From: JAJRPT01 sp964465945
Lineage (GTDB): Bacteria > Bacteroidota > Ignavibacteria > Kapaibacteriales > UBA2268
Assembly: GCA_964465945.1 (NCBI GenBank)
Contig: CAYXMM010000007.1
Span: 60,264 to 124,263, forward strand
DNA length: 64,000 bases
Direction of reading: 5' to 3'
Shown: in pieces, positions 9,052-17,886 of the stretch
How positions within the stretch are numbered: position 1 is the first letter of the stretch
How the letters are laid out: each line of letters opens with the position of its first letter
Translations under genes and position numbers: made by a program
Notes under the pieces: model-generated
Database searches by the model: none
What the model saw: only the letters and a program-made list of their open reading frames with translations
Told to the model about the DNA's origin: nothing

Positions 9052-9078
9052 AAAAGGGAGCTCAAATGCTTCCTTTTC
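9052..9078 (+). terminator. Terminator of first duplicated unit
   Basis: AAAAGGGAGC (9052-9061), loop TCAAAT, GCTTCCTTTT (9068-9077) with one G-T pair, then CTTTT. Nearly the same sequence ends the second unit at 10138. Confidence 0.8.
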
Positions 9079-9111
9079 TTTTATAAAACAAGATATAACT
9101 TAGAAAAAATA

Positions 9112-9227
9112 TAAAATGTTGAAAACTTTTTGAACAAAATAAAAAAAGTTTTTGCATATTAACTTCGCATTGCTTAAATTAGCATTGCTTAAATTAGCGG
9201 AAAATAGAATTAATATTTGAAATTTAT
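9112..9227 (+). repeat. Duplicated leader, copy 2 (upstream of the 192-aa lipoprotein)
   Basis: Counterpart of 7280-7410, with the same TTGCATATTAA (9152-9162) and AATTAATATTTGAAATTTA near its end. Its 15-bp units are AACTTCGCATTGCTT, AAATTAGCATTGCTT and a partial AAATTAGCGG. Confidence 0.8.
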
Positions 9228-9249
9228 TTAATTCAAAAAGGGTATTATC

Positions 9250-9828
9250 ATGAGAAATATAATTTTATTATGTATATCTATACTTATCATAGTTAGTTGT
9301 AAAGAAGATGAAAATACAAGTAAAGTAATAAATGAAAAAAGCTTTAATGAAAGCCAAGCCGACACTTTATTGTCAATTTATATTACTGAGCTTTCTGAAA
9401 CCTATAACATCAAAGAAGTTATAATGTATAATATAATTGAAATTGAAAATAATAAATTCTTTTATGCTAAAGTGAAAGTTGTTGGAATTAATGAAATCAA
9501 CGAATCGATAGAAGAGATAATAATTAAATTTTTTGACACAAATATACCAATTACTAAATACATAATAACTAATTTAAATGAAGGTTTTAAATTTACAACT
9601 GGAAGTGATGGCGATTGTACTGATTGTCAATTTAAGTCAGACGAAACTAATTTGCAAAGTATATTAGTTGAATGTAAAGATGATAAAGATAAGAGTTCTG
9701 ATTGTAATTTAGAATTTCAAGAGAATGTAAATCTATGGGATTTGAATAAATATAACCAAGGTGTTATTTTGTTAAAAGGAATTGTTAATGCTAATTTCAC
9801 ACCATTACAAAATACTTGGCCCTTTTAA
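9250..9828 (+). CDS. Lipoprotein of unknown function
   Basis: A 192-residue protein with a lipoprotein signal MRNIILLCISILIIVSC (lipobox IVSC, Cys 17) followed by acidic KEDEN. It has a CTDC motif in the middle (GDCTDCQF) and further cysteines after it (VECKDD, SDCNLEF). Strongly acidic and Ile-rich. No known domain seen. It starts 22 bp after leader copy 2 and is followed by a small membrane protein with a frameshift. It occupies the position of the 239-aa gene in the first unit but is not visibly related to it. Confidence 0.72.
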   Translation: MRNIILLCISILIIVSCKEDENTSKVINEKSFNESQADTLLSIYITELSETYNIKEVIMYNIIEIENNKFFYAKVKVVGINEINESIEEIIIKFFDTNIPITKYIITNLNEGFKFTTGSDGDCTDCQFKSDETNLQSILVECKDDKDKSSDCNLEFQENVNLWDLNKYNQGVILLKGIVNANFTPLQNTWPF

Positions 9829-9890
9829 ATAATTTTTATATTAGTTAAAATGTAAAAGATAGATTTTTACGAAATAAAGAAAACAATAAA

Positions 9891-10108
9891 ATGAAAAAAA
9901 GAGTATTTTAAATAAATTAAAAATAGTTGCTTTAATAACAATCATAGACCTATTGTTAATTGTTGCAGTGAGGTATTTAAAACCAATACACTTTTTAGAG
10001 TTCGATTTTAGTAACCTTATAATTCTTTTTTTCGCTTCCTGCATATCAATTTTAATTGTATTAGCTTACGATAGAAAGCATCACAGAGTCTTGTTTAGAG
10101 AGGATTAA
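9891..10108 (+). pseudogene. Small two-helix membrane protein, broken by a frameshift in an A7 run
   Basis: ATG at 9891 is followed by seven A (9894-9900) and then stops after six codons. One extra A would join it to a frame that runs uninterrupted from 9902 to the stop at 10106-10108, giving about 72 residues: a Lys-rich start (MKKKSILNKLK), helix IVALITIIDLLLIVAV, loop YLKPIHFLEFDF, helix NLIILFFASCISILIVLAY and a charged tail DRKHHRVLFRED. That is a convincing membrane topology. The break could be a sequencing error, phase variation, transcriptional slippage on the A run, or true decay. A hairpin closes the unit. Confidence 0.6.
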
Positions 10109-10137
10109 GGATAGCATTATTTAGATTGTTTAAAAAG

Positions 10138-10162
10138 AAAGGATGCTCAAAGGCTTCCTTTT
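10138..10162 (+). terminator. Terminator of second duplicated unit
   Basis: AAAGGATGC (10138-10146), loop TCAAAG, GCTTCCTTT (10153-10161) with one mismatch. Very similar to 9052-9078. Confidence 0.7.
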
Positions 10163-10189
10163 CATTTATTTAAAAAATATTACACTTTT

Positions 10190-11005
10190 TTACATTATCC
10201 CAGTTAAATCAATTCCTAAACTATTAACATCAATATCTCCGCCGAAGTCTTCATCAAAAAATTCTTCTTCTTCGATTTTAGCTGGCTTATCTGAACTATT
10301 AGCACTTCCAAAACTATCATCACCAAAAAAATCATCATCAAAACTCTCTACATTGTTTGCTTGCTTGTTTTTAGAAGAACTATTTTTGTGTTTCATATAT
10401 TCCTCTTCATCATTCTCATAAGAGAAAGGAATAGGTTCTGAGATTCTTTCAGTTTCGAGTTTCAATTTCTCTAAGTCAAGTAAATCTGCTTTTTCGAATT
10501 TTAATAAAATTCTATCGCCACAATTACACACAACTTCAATATTATCAATATCACCAGAGTCATCTCGATTTACAACTATAGTAGCAGGGCTATGTCTATT
10601 TCTAACTTTTGGAGCATCTACAATTTCAACAGATTTAGAACTCTTTTTTAAATGCTTTTCTGGAATTAAAATTTTATCACCACGTAAAAGAGAATTTCCA
10701 GAAATTTTAGGATACACAATATAATCACGGAAGTTATTTTCTAAATCTGTTTCCTTGTTTGTAATTTCAATCTCTTGCCCGAGATTAGATTGAAAGCTAA
10801 GTTTCTTTCTACGTTCATGGTCGTAATTCACCAGTTGGTCAATATCGTCCTGCGAAAAGTCCTTAGTATTAAAGTCTGGGTCTTTCCTTATTTGCTCTTT
10901 TATCCCTTTTGAACCGACGTCTGTTTTCAATTCTCCTTTGTTAATAACATCGGTAGAATCAAACTCTTCGGTGAATGGGTCTAAATCTAATTCAAAATCA
11001 TCCAT
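10190..11005 (-). CDS. Acidic hypothetical protein
   Basis: A 271-residue cytosolic-looking protein with no signal peptide. Both ends are strongly acidic and low in complexity (MDDFELDLDPFTEEFD; EEEEFFDEDFGGDIDVNSLG). The centre is more ordered (about residues 85-190), with RNRHSPATIVV and a CNCGDRILLKFE motif that could bind metal or be a small beta domain. It is the last gene of the mutL-TPR lipoprotein run, 60 bp behind the lipoprotein. I recognise no family; a role as a flexible adaptor is only a guess. Confidence 0.7.
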   Translation of the reverse strand: MDDFELDLDPFTEEFDSTDVINKGELKTDVGSKGIKEQIRKDPDFNTKDFSQDDIDQLVNYDHERRKKLSFQSNLGQEIEITNKETDLENNFRDYIVYPKISGNSLLRGDKILIPEKHLKKSSKSVEIVDAPKVRNRHSPATIVVNRDDSGDIDNIEVVCNCGDRILLKFEKADLLDLEKLKLETERISEPIPFSYENDEEEYMKHKNSSSKNKQANNVESFDDDFFGDDSFGSANSSDKPAKIEEEEFFDEDFGGDIDVNSLGIDLTGIM

Positions 11006-11065
11006 ATAGAAAGCTTATTTTAATTTCAAATACTATGTAATTAATTCAATAAGTAAGCCAAAAAA

Positions 11066-13294
11066 TTACTTACTTTTAGTTGAGTCCTGAATTGCATTAA
11101 TTTTAGTTGAATCTTGAATAGTTTTCGAACTATCTTGATTTGGCAATAACTTCTTTGGGTCAAGCAGTTTCTTATAATCTACTGAATCTAAATCAAAGTT
11201 TTTAATATCATTATACTTAGATTTCAAACTATCAACACTACCACCCAAAGTAGATTCCAAAGTTTCATTAAAGAAATTCTTAAACGATTGTTTTGCCTTT
11301 TCTAATAAACCATCAGGTTCTTTTCTCCTCCTATCAATAACTTGAATAGGTCCAGTATCTCCAGGTGGGACAATCACAAGCATATTTTTCTTCATTTTAT
11401 CATATTTCAAACTATCAGGAATTTCAGTTCCATTAACTTTACTATCTAAATAAACAATCGATAAAGCTAAATCTTGTGAAAATTCAGATTTAGGGTATTT
11501 TTCTTGAAGTAATTTATAATAAAATAAAGCACTATCTAATTTAATTAACTTATTCTCGAAAATCCAAGCAATGGAATATAAAGATTTGGGCGATAAACTA
11601 TTAGTAGGGAAGAAGTGATAGCAGTTTTTATATTCTTTAATTGACTCATTATACATTCCTTGTTTTCTCAACTCTGTGCCAGATTTAAAATATTCAGAAG
11701 CAGAGTCAATTGCATAATGCTCTGTAAATCCTAACATTTTAGCAGTGATTACACCATATTCACTTCTTGGAAATCTGTCAACAATTAATTGTAGCAAAGA
11801 ATCTGATTTTCTTGTTTCATTTTCTCTAATATTCATAGCAACAGCATAAAGATATCGAGCATTATCAATTTCATTTGTATCACTTTTTGCAAGAGCAATT
11901 TGATAATACACTTTCATTGAATCTGGTTGTTTCAATTTCTCATAAGTTCGAGCAATAATATAAGCAGCTTTTGATGCTTCTTTTGATACATCAATTCTTC
12001 CGTTGTCATTCAAACTAATTGCCGTGGAGTTTTCATCTTTAACTGACTTCTCATTTAATCCCACCCTTTGATTATCCAATATTTTCATATTACGATTAAT
12101 CTGAGTGATATAAGTATACATTTCGTTTGACTGAATAAACACTTCAGAGCGCATACTCCTTGCTTTAGCAAAATAAGTCTCTGCATTACCAAAATCATTT
12201 GCATAGTAATAATCCATTGCTCTTTCATACTGGTAAACTTTATACATATTGCTTTTTTGATAAGCACTATCGGCGATCGCTTCAACTTTTTGTAATTTTT
12301 CAAGAGATGCTGTTGTATCTTTAGGGTCTGCTTTATATTTTAAACGGAGCAAGTCCATTCTGCCAATAAAAGCATGGTCTTTCCACTCTTCAAACTTTCC
12401 ATCATTCTCAATTTTAGTTAGCAACTCATCAGATCTTTCAAATTTACCTAATCTGGCAGCACATTCTGCCTCATAAAGATAAGCTTCAAACATACCCACA
12501 TAATCAGGACTATAATCCTTATTCACTTTTTGGAAAGCAAGTTCTGCTCTCTCATATTGCCGTAATTGATAAAGCAAACTTGCCATTTCAATTTGCCATT
12601 TTGCTTTAAGTGCTTTGTCATCTGTTTGTGCAATTGCTTGCAGGTAAGGTCTCATAGCCCCTTCCTTGTCACCTTTATACAAACTCAAATCTGCTTGCAA
12701 TCGGAATGCCTCACTTAATATATCATACCTTTCCAACTGCCAAGCAATATCAACAGTTCGAGAAAGCATTTTTAAACCATAATCCCATTTTCGTTGAATT
12801 AAAAGTGATTTTGCAAAAAGTAAATGCGCATCTGGTGATTTTTCTCCCTCTGGGTAAATATCAATTAACTCACCACATTTCACTTGAGAAGGCAACCATT
12901 CACCTTTATAAAAATAAGCAAGTGCCATTAAATAAAGAGTTCCTTCCACATAACTACTTTTTGATTTTCTTGCAAGAATTTTAGAACCCTTGATAATAAC
13001 AGAGTCCAATTTCACTTTAACGGGTTGTAATTTAGCTTGACTAATCACAAAATTTTGCATAAAATAAGGTACGCCGTCATCGGATAAATTATCCACATCA
13101 ACAATTCCATAATCAGCAGCAAAAGTTCTTGGCTCGATTCGTTTTGTCTCATCGTAATACTCAAACTCTTGCTCTGTTTTCTCAATTAACAAATCAGCAT
13201 TATAATATGTATTAAAATAAGTAGTAAAATTAGTCCAGAACTTACACCCAGCAAGTCCAAAAATTATAAATAATATTATTAAAGGTTTTCTCAT
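11066..13294 (-). CDS. Large TPR lipoprotein, possibly PorW/SprE-like
   Basis: A 742-residue protein with a lipoprotein signal (MRKPLIILFIIFGLAGC, lipobox LAGC, Cys 17), then the sequence NFTTYFNTYYNADLLIEK, which is typical of Bacteroidota envelope TPR lipoproteins and resembles the N-terminus of the T9SS component PorW/SprE. At least eight TPR-type helical repeats follow (for example YLMALAYFYKGEWLPSQ, ASLLYQLRQYERAELAFQK, YSIAWIFENKLIKLDSALF). The C-terminus has repeated Lys/Asp/Ser segments ending QDSTK. It lies 37 bp downstream of mutL. T9SS involvement is an inference from this resemblance and from the sorting-domain proteins in the window. Confidence 0.7.
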   Translation of the reverse strand: MRKPLIILFIIFGLAGCKFWTNFTTYFNTYYNADLLIEKTEQEFEYYDETKRIEPRTFAADYGIVDVDNLSDDGVPYFMQNFVISQAKLQPVKVKLDSVIIKGSKILARKSKSSYVEGTLYLMALAYFYKGEWLPSQVKCGELIDIYPEGEKSPDAHLLFAKSLLIQRKWDYGLKMLSRTVDIAWQLERYDILSEAFRLQADLSLYKGDKEGAMRPYLQAIAQTDDKALKAKWQIEMASLLYQLRQYERAELAFQKVNKDYSPDYVGMFEAYLYEAECAARLGKFERSDELLTKIENDGKFEEWKDHAFIGRMDLLRLKYKADPKDTTASLEKLQKVEAIADSAYQKSNMYKVYQYERAMDYYYANDFGNAETYFAKARSMRSEVFIQSNEMYTYITQINRNMKILDNQRVGLNEKSVKDENSTAISLNDNGRIDVSKEASKAAYIIARTYEKLKQPDSMKVYYQIALAKSDTNEIDNARYLYAVAMNIRENETRKSDSLLQLIVDRFPRSEYGVITAKMLGFTEHYAIDSASEYFKSGTELRKQGMYNESIKEYKNCYHFFPTNSLSPKSLYSIAWIFENKLIKLDSALFYYKLLQEKYPKSEFSQDLALSIVYLDSKVNGTEIPDSLKYDKMKKNMLVIVPPGDTGPIQVIDRRRKEPDGLLEKAKQSFKNFFNETLESTLGGSVDSLKSKYNDIKNFDLDSVDYKKLLDPKKLLPNQDSSKTIQDSTKINAIQDSTKSK

Positions 13295-13331
13295 TGATTA
13301 ATTTACGAATTAGGAATATTTATGTTTGAAT

Positions 13332-15203
13332 TTACTTTTTTTCATAGCTATAATCTGGACTTCTTCCAAATTTCTTATCTAAGTCCGTTATTGTCATATC
13401 AAGAATCACAGGTCGCCCATGAGGGCAAACATAAGGAGTTTCACATTTAAACAAATCAATATAAAGCTGTTCCATTTCCTTTTGACTAAGAGATTGACCT
13501 GTTTTAATTGAAGACCTACAAGAAAAAGATGCAGCAATGTTTTCACGTTTTGTCATCCTACCTTGTTCTTGAAATTCACTATACAACTCCAATATCTCCT
13601 TAAAATCTTGTTCTTCAGCTCCATTCTTCACATCGATTGGTTTAGCACTTAATATTAATTCATTACCTTCAATATCAAAATTAAAGCCAAGAAGTCGAAT
13701 TTCATCTTTAATCTCATTTAAAGTATGCAATTCATTTGTTGTGAGATTAAAACTCTCTGTAAAAAGCATAGTTTGTTCAGTAGATAATTCCTTATTGAAC
13801 TTTTTAATTGCCTTCTCAAAATTTATTCTTTCATGAGCATTATGTTGGTCAATAATTAGAAAACCTCTCTCATTTTGCGTAAGTATATATTTATTATGAA
13901 TTTGAATAAAATTTCTTTCTTGAAAAGGAATACTTTTGAAATCATCTTTAAAAATTAAATCAAACGCAGTTAAATCGTCATTTGGTCTAAATTGCTTTTC
14001 ATTTGCCTCCTTATTATAATTTTTACTATAATTAGTTTGCTTTTTTACATCATTACTATCATTTTTCCAACTTTCAAATTTCTCATTCTTATTAAAATTG
14101 AAAACCTCACCTGTATTTTTATTTACAAAAGAATTATCACCTGTTTTTTCAAAAGGATTTTTAAAATCATCAAAATTAATATCATTATTAAAATTTACAG
14201 CGATTGAACTTGTCAAATCACTTGATTGCAATGTAGTTCTAACTGCATTTTTCACAGACATATAAATCATTCTATCATCATCAAATTTCACTTCGTGTTT
14301 TTGAGGATGTATATTAATATCAACTTTATGAGCATCAATTTCAAGAAAAAGAATATAAGGAGGATATTGATTTTTATCAATTAAAGGACCATAAGCACTA
14401 ACTAAAGCGTGGCTAATTGACTTATTTTGAATGCTTCTATTATTTAAGTATAAAAATTGTTGTGCCTTACTTAACTTTACAAGTGATGGCTTCGCTATAT
14501 ATCCATTAATTTTAACCACCCCATCGTCATAATCAAGCTTAAGCATATTCTCAATAATTCGATGACCCATAATCTCATTAATTCGTTCTTCTAAAATATT
14601 TGAACGTAAATTTAAAACTAAATTATTCTCATTATTAAATATAATTTGAACATCTTTATGACTAAGAGCAAACTTATTAAGTGAATCTATTATAGATTTA
14701 TATTCAGATAAATTTGATTTGAGAAACTTTCTTCTAGCGGGAACATTATAAAAAAGATTCTTAACAAAAATTTGAGTTCCAACTTCTGTATCACATTCTG
14801 TAACAATCGGCTCTCTATTTGGCTCTGAAATCAAGCAATAGCCAAGTTTATCTTGTCTTCTTTTAGTTCGTATTTCCAACTTTGCCACAGCAGAAATAGA
14901 AGCCAAAGCTTCACCTCTAAATCCAAAAGTGTAAATCGCTTCTAAATCTTCTTGTGTAACTAACTTACTCGTAGCATGCCGTTTTATAGAAAGTTCTAAA
15001 TCTTCCTTACTCATTCCAATTCCATTATCTTGGATATGAATCAAATCCTTGCCAGAATTATGAATAGTTATAAAAAGTTGAGTTGCTTCTGCATCAATAG
15101 CATTTTCTACAAGTTCCTTTATCACAGACTCAGGTCGTTGGACTACTTCGCCAGCAGCAATTTGATTAGCTAAATAATCAGGTAATATTTTAATTAACGA
15201 CAT
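13332..15203 (-). CDS. mutL: DNA mismatch repair protein MutL
   Basis: A 623-residue mismatch-repair ATPase that couples MutS recognition to strand incision. The N-terminal GHKL ATPase has ELVENAIDAEA, DNGIGM and RHATSK, then GFRGEALASI. A variable linker covers about residues 340-425. The C-terminal dimer domain carries the endonuclease signature DQHNAHERINFE (D452 to E463; N replaces the usual A), SCRSSIK and CPHGRP, so this MutL is probably a nicking enzyme, as expected where MutH is absent. ATG at 15203 gives the canonical MSLIKILPDYLANQIAAGEV start. First gene of a minus-strand run. Confidence 0.97.
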   Translation of the reverse strand: MSLIKILPDYLANQIAAGEVVQRPESVIKELVENAIDAEATQLFITIHNSGKDLIHIQDNGIGMSKEDLELSIKRHATSKLVTQEDLEAIYTFGFRGEALASISAVAKLEIRTKRRQDKLGYCLISEPNREPIVTECDTEVGTQIFVKNLFYNVPARRKFLKSNLSEYKSIIDSLNKFALSHKDVQIIFNNENNLVLNLRSNILEERINEIMGHRIIENMLKLDYDDGVVKINGYIAKPSLVKLSKAQQFLYLNNRSIQNKSISHALVSAYGPLIDKNQYPPYILFLEIDAHKVDINIHPQKHEVKFDDDRMIYMSVKNAVRTTLQSSDLTSSIAVNFNNDINFDDFKNPFEKTGDNSFVNKNTGEVFNFNKNEKFESWKNDSNDVKKQTNYSKNYNKEANEKQFRPNDDLTAFDLIFKDDFKSIPFQERNFIQIHNKYILTQNERGFLIIDQHNAHERINFEKAIKKFNKELSTEQTMLFTESFNLTTNELHTLNEIKDEIRLLGFNFDIEGNELILSAKPIDVKNGAEEQDFKEILELYSEFQEQGRMTKRENIAASFSCRSSIKTGQSLSQKEMEQLYIDLFKCETPYVCPHGRPVILDMTITDLDKKFGRSPDYSYEKK

Positions 15204-15579
15204 ATTAAATTAGTATATTCTATTATACAAAATTAATAAAATTCATCAAAAAATTTATTTAAAATTTATAATCATATTCCTAATTCAAAATAATAATAAC
15301 GATTATGATTTTTTATCTTACTTTCCATTTCACAAAACTACAAAAAATTTAATAATATAATGGAAAGTTATAAGACCTTTCTTCCAAACAAATTTATAAT
15401 TGTTGTTTTAGAAGTTAAATTAATGTGAAACAATAATATTATATTAATTGAAAATAAAATAATTTTTATAATTTATTCAAAATTCATATAATTTTAAATT
15501 CAAATTTGTAAAAATACCATATATTTAGTATTTTTTCTTAATTTGCATTAAAAATTTGAATAAAACTAAAAGGTTAATT
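15204..15579. other. AT-rich divergent intergenic region
   Basis: Separates mutL (leftward) from the S9 peptidase gene (rightward). It is very AT-rich with no ORF of note. TTAATTTG at 15538-15545 is a near-consensus -7 box for the peptidase gene. No repeat or RNA gene recognised. Confidence 0.6.
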
Positions 15580-17625
15580 ATGAAAAAAATGATTTTCATT
15601 TTTGCATTGTTATTTTTAAACTATAGCATCTTTTCTCAAATCAAGCTGCCTGAAAGTCAACAGACTGTTTTTACCCCTGAAGATATGCTAAGTATGAATC
15701 GGCTTTCCGACCCTCAGGTTTCGCCTGACGGAAAATGGGTACTATACACCCTTTCTACGCCAAGTATTGAAAAAAATATATTTTCTACTAATCTTTACGT
15801 TGTTAGTATTGATGGAGCTAAAACAATTAAAATCACTGATAGCCAATCAAAAAACTATCACGGACGTTGGATTGAAGGTGGAAAAAAAATTGCCTTTTTA
15901 TCAACAAGAATGGGTTCACCACAAATTTTTACACAGAAATTTCCTCTTGAAGGTAGCGCCGAAGGGCAAACAACTATAGTAAATGGTATTTCTTCTTTCA
16001 GATATTCACCTGACGGAACTTTAATTGCATTTTCAGCTGATGTAAAAACTAAACAAACAATAAGCGATAAATACCCAAAGTTAAGAAACACAAATGTAAT
16101 GTCTTATGATGCTTTGCCAGTAAGAGCATGGGATCATTGGGAAGATGAGAATAGAAGCCATATATTTTTAATGCCAGCGAGCGGTGGTACTGCTGTTGAT
16201 ATTATGGATGGTCAAGATTTCGATTGCCCGTTACAACCTCACGGTGGAACTGAAGATTATTGCTGGACAATGGATAGCAAAAAAATTGTATATAGCTCCA
16301 AAAAAGCAGATAAACCAGCCAGAAGCACTAATTCCGACTTATATCTATATGACCTTGAAGCAAAATCTACAACTAATTTAACAACTTCTAACTTAGGATA
16401 TGACAAGCAACCTCTCGTGTCTCCTGATGGCAAGTCAATGGCATATTTAAGTCAGCAACGCGCTGGTTTTGAAGCAGATAAAGTACGTTTAATGCTTTAT
16501 GATTTCGCAACAAATACTACAAAAGAACTAACAACAAGTTTAGACCAATGGGTTACTCAATTTGAATGGGCTAATAATAGTAAAACTATATACTTCTCTG
16601 CAACTGAAAAGGGGAGAGAGCCATTATTTAAAGTTGATGTAGCTAGTTCAAAAATTGATAAAATCGCTGGTGGGGACTATGATTATGCATCTGGATTGGG
16701 AATTACTCCTGATGATAAAACCTTAGTCTTAGGCAGAACTTCTATGCAAGATGCTGTTAATCTATTCACTTACCCTACAACTTCAACAGATAGCAAATTA
16801 AATAAAATAACTGATGTAAATGCAGTAATTGACGTAAAAAGAAAAAACATTAAAATTGAAGAAAAATGGGTTAAAACAACTGACGGCAAGCAAATGCAAG
16901 TTTGGGTTTTATACCCTCCTAATTTTGATGCAAAGAAAAAATATCCAATGATAACATATTGTCAAGGTGGACCACAAGGTCAAATTTCTAACTATTTTTC
17001 TTTTAGATGGAACTTATATCTAATGGCATCACAAGGTTATGTAGTTTGCGCACCAAACAGAAGAGGAATGCCTGGTTTTGGGCAAGAATGGAATGATGCG
17101 ATAAGTAGAGATTGGGGTGGGCAAGCAATGGACGACATACTTTCTGCAACAGATGCTGTATCAGATATGCCTTTTGTTGATAAAGAAAAGTTATCTTGTG
17201 TAGGAGCAAGTTATGGAGGGTTTTCAGTATTCTGGTTGGCTGCTCACCACAACGGAAGATTTAAAGCATTCATCTCGCATTGCGGAGTATTTGACTTAGT
17301 AAGTATGTATGGTTCAACCGAAGAAATTTTCTTCCCAAATTGGGAACAAGGAGGACCATATTGGGAAAATGACGAAGATTACAAAAAATTCTCACCACAT
17401 AATTTCGTAAAAAAATGGGATACACCTATGCTAATCATCACTGGTGGAAATGATTTTAGAGTTCCATACACACAAAGTTTAGAAGCATTCACAGCATGCC
17501 AAGTAAAAGGCATACCTTCAAAACTATTATTCTTCCCAGAAGAAAGTCACTGGGTATTAAAACTACAAAACGCATTAGTTTGGCAAAATGAATTTTTTGA
17601 ATGGTTAGGAAAATACACAAAATAA
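15580..17625 (+). CDS. Secreted S9 family peptidase (prolyl oligopeptidase / acylaminoacyl-peptidase type)
   Basis: A 681-residue exported serine peptidase, probably a dipeptidyl- or acylaminoacyl-peptidase. I start at ATG 15580 rather than the TTG at 15556: the ATG has AAAAGG before it, begins directly with a signal peptide (MKKMIFIFALLFLNYSIFS), and the TTG is too close to the likely -7 box. Residues about 35-400 form a WD40-like propeller with TolB-type blades (LSDPQVSPDGKWVLYTL, YSPDGTLIAFSAD). The C-terminal alpha/beta hydrolase has the triad S544 in GASYGGF, D625 in GGNDFRVP and H657 in EESHWVLK. It stands alone with its own terminator. Confidence 0.95.
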   Translation: MKKMIFIFALLFLNYSIFSQIKLPESQQTVFTPEDMLSMNRLSDPQVSPDGKWVLYTLSTPSIEKNIFSTNLYVVSIDGAKTIKITDSQSKNYHGRWIEGGKKIAFLSTRMGSPQIFTQKFPLEGSAEGQTTIVNGISSFRYSPDGTLIAFSADVKTKQTISDKYPKLRNTNVMSYDALPVRAWDHWEDENRSHIFLMPASGGTAVDIMDGQDFDCPLQPHGGTEDYCWTMDSKKIVYSSKKADKPARSTNSDLYLYDLEAKSTTNLTTSNLGYDKQPLVSPDGKSMAYLSQQRAGFEADKVRLMLYDFATNTTKELTTSLDQWVTQFEWANNSKTIYFSATEKGREPLFKVDVASSKIDKIAGGDYDYASGLGITPDDKTLVLGRTSMQDAVNLFTYPTTSTDSKLNKITDVNAVIDVKRKNIKIEEKWVKTTDGKQMQVWVLYPPNFDAKKKYPMITYCQGGPQGQISNYFSFRWNLYLMASQGYVVCAPNRRGMPGFGQEWNDAISRDWGGQAMDDILSATDAVSDMPFVDKEKLSCVGASYGGFSVFWLAAHHNGRFKAFISHCGVFDLVSMYGSTEEIFFPNWEQGGPYWENDEDYKKFSPHNFVKKWDTPMLIITGGNDFRVPYTQSLEAFTACQVKGIPSKLLFFPEESHWVLKLQNALVWQNEFFEWLGKYTK

Positions 17626-17627
17626 AC

Positions 17628-17654
17628 AAAAAGCCGAGTTCAACTCGGCTTTTT
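17628..17654 (+). terminator. Intrinsic terminator of the S9 peptidase
   Basis: AAAAAGCCGAGT (17628-17639), loop TCA, ACTCGGCTTTTT (17643-17654). Confidence 0.95.
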
Positions 17655-17710
17655 TATTAAACTAATTCTTCAAATCCACCCAAATCAAGGAAAATTTAGG
17701 TAGATTTGCC

Positions 17711-17742
17711 TGTTTGCCATATTGAGCGTAGCGAAATATCCC
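17711..17742 (+). repeat. Half-copy of a dispersed intergenic repeat
   Basis: Contains GCCATATTGAGCGTAGCGAA followed by ATATCCC. It resembles the left arm of the palindromic repeat at 58251 (CGTCATTCTGAGCGAAGCGA, then AGAATCC), sharing GAGCGwAGCGAA between two variable parts. No matching opposite arm is visible here. Confidence 0.6.
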
Positions 17743-17842
17743 ATAAATTATTTACTTGTAAATGATTTAAAACATACCACTTTGTAGAAGAATAATATTA
17801 ACAGCCAAATTAATGTAGAAGTGATTAACTTTGGGTGAACTG

Positions 17843-17871
17843 AAAAAAAAGGAGGAAAAAATTCCTCCTTT
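17843..17871 (-). terminator. Terminator of the HPPD gene
   Basis: Read on the minus strand: AAAGGAGGAA (17871-17862), 4-nt loop, TTCCTCCTTT (17857-17848), then a T run (17847-17843). Confidence 0.88.
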
Positions 17872-17886
17872 GATTAAATACTGATA

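Noticed and set aside
15556..15579. TTG start for the S9 peptidase
   Set aside because: Too close to the -7 box and would put polar residues before the signal peptide.
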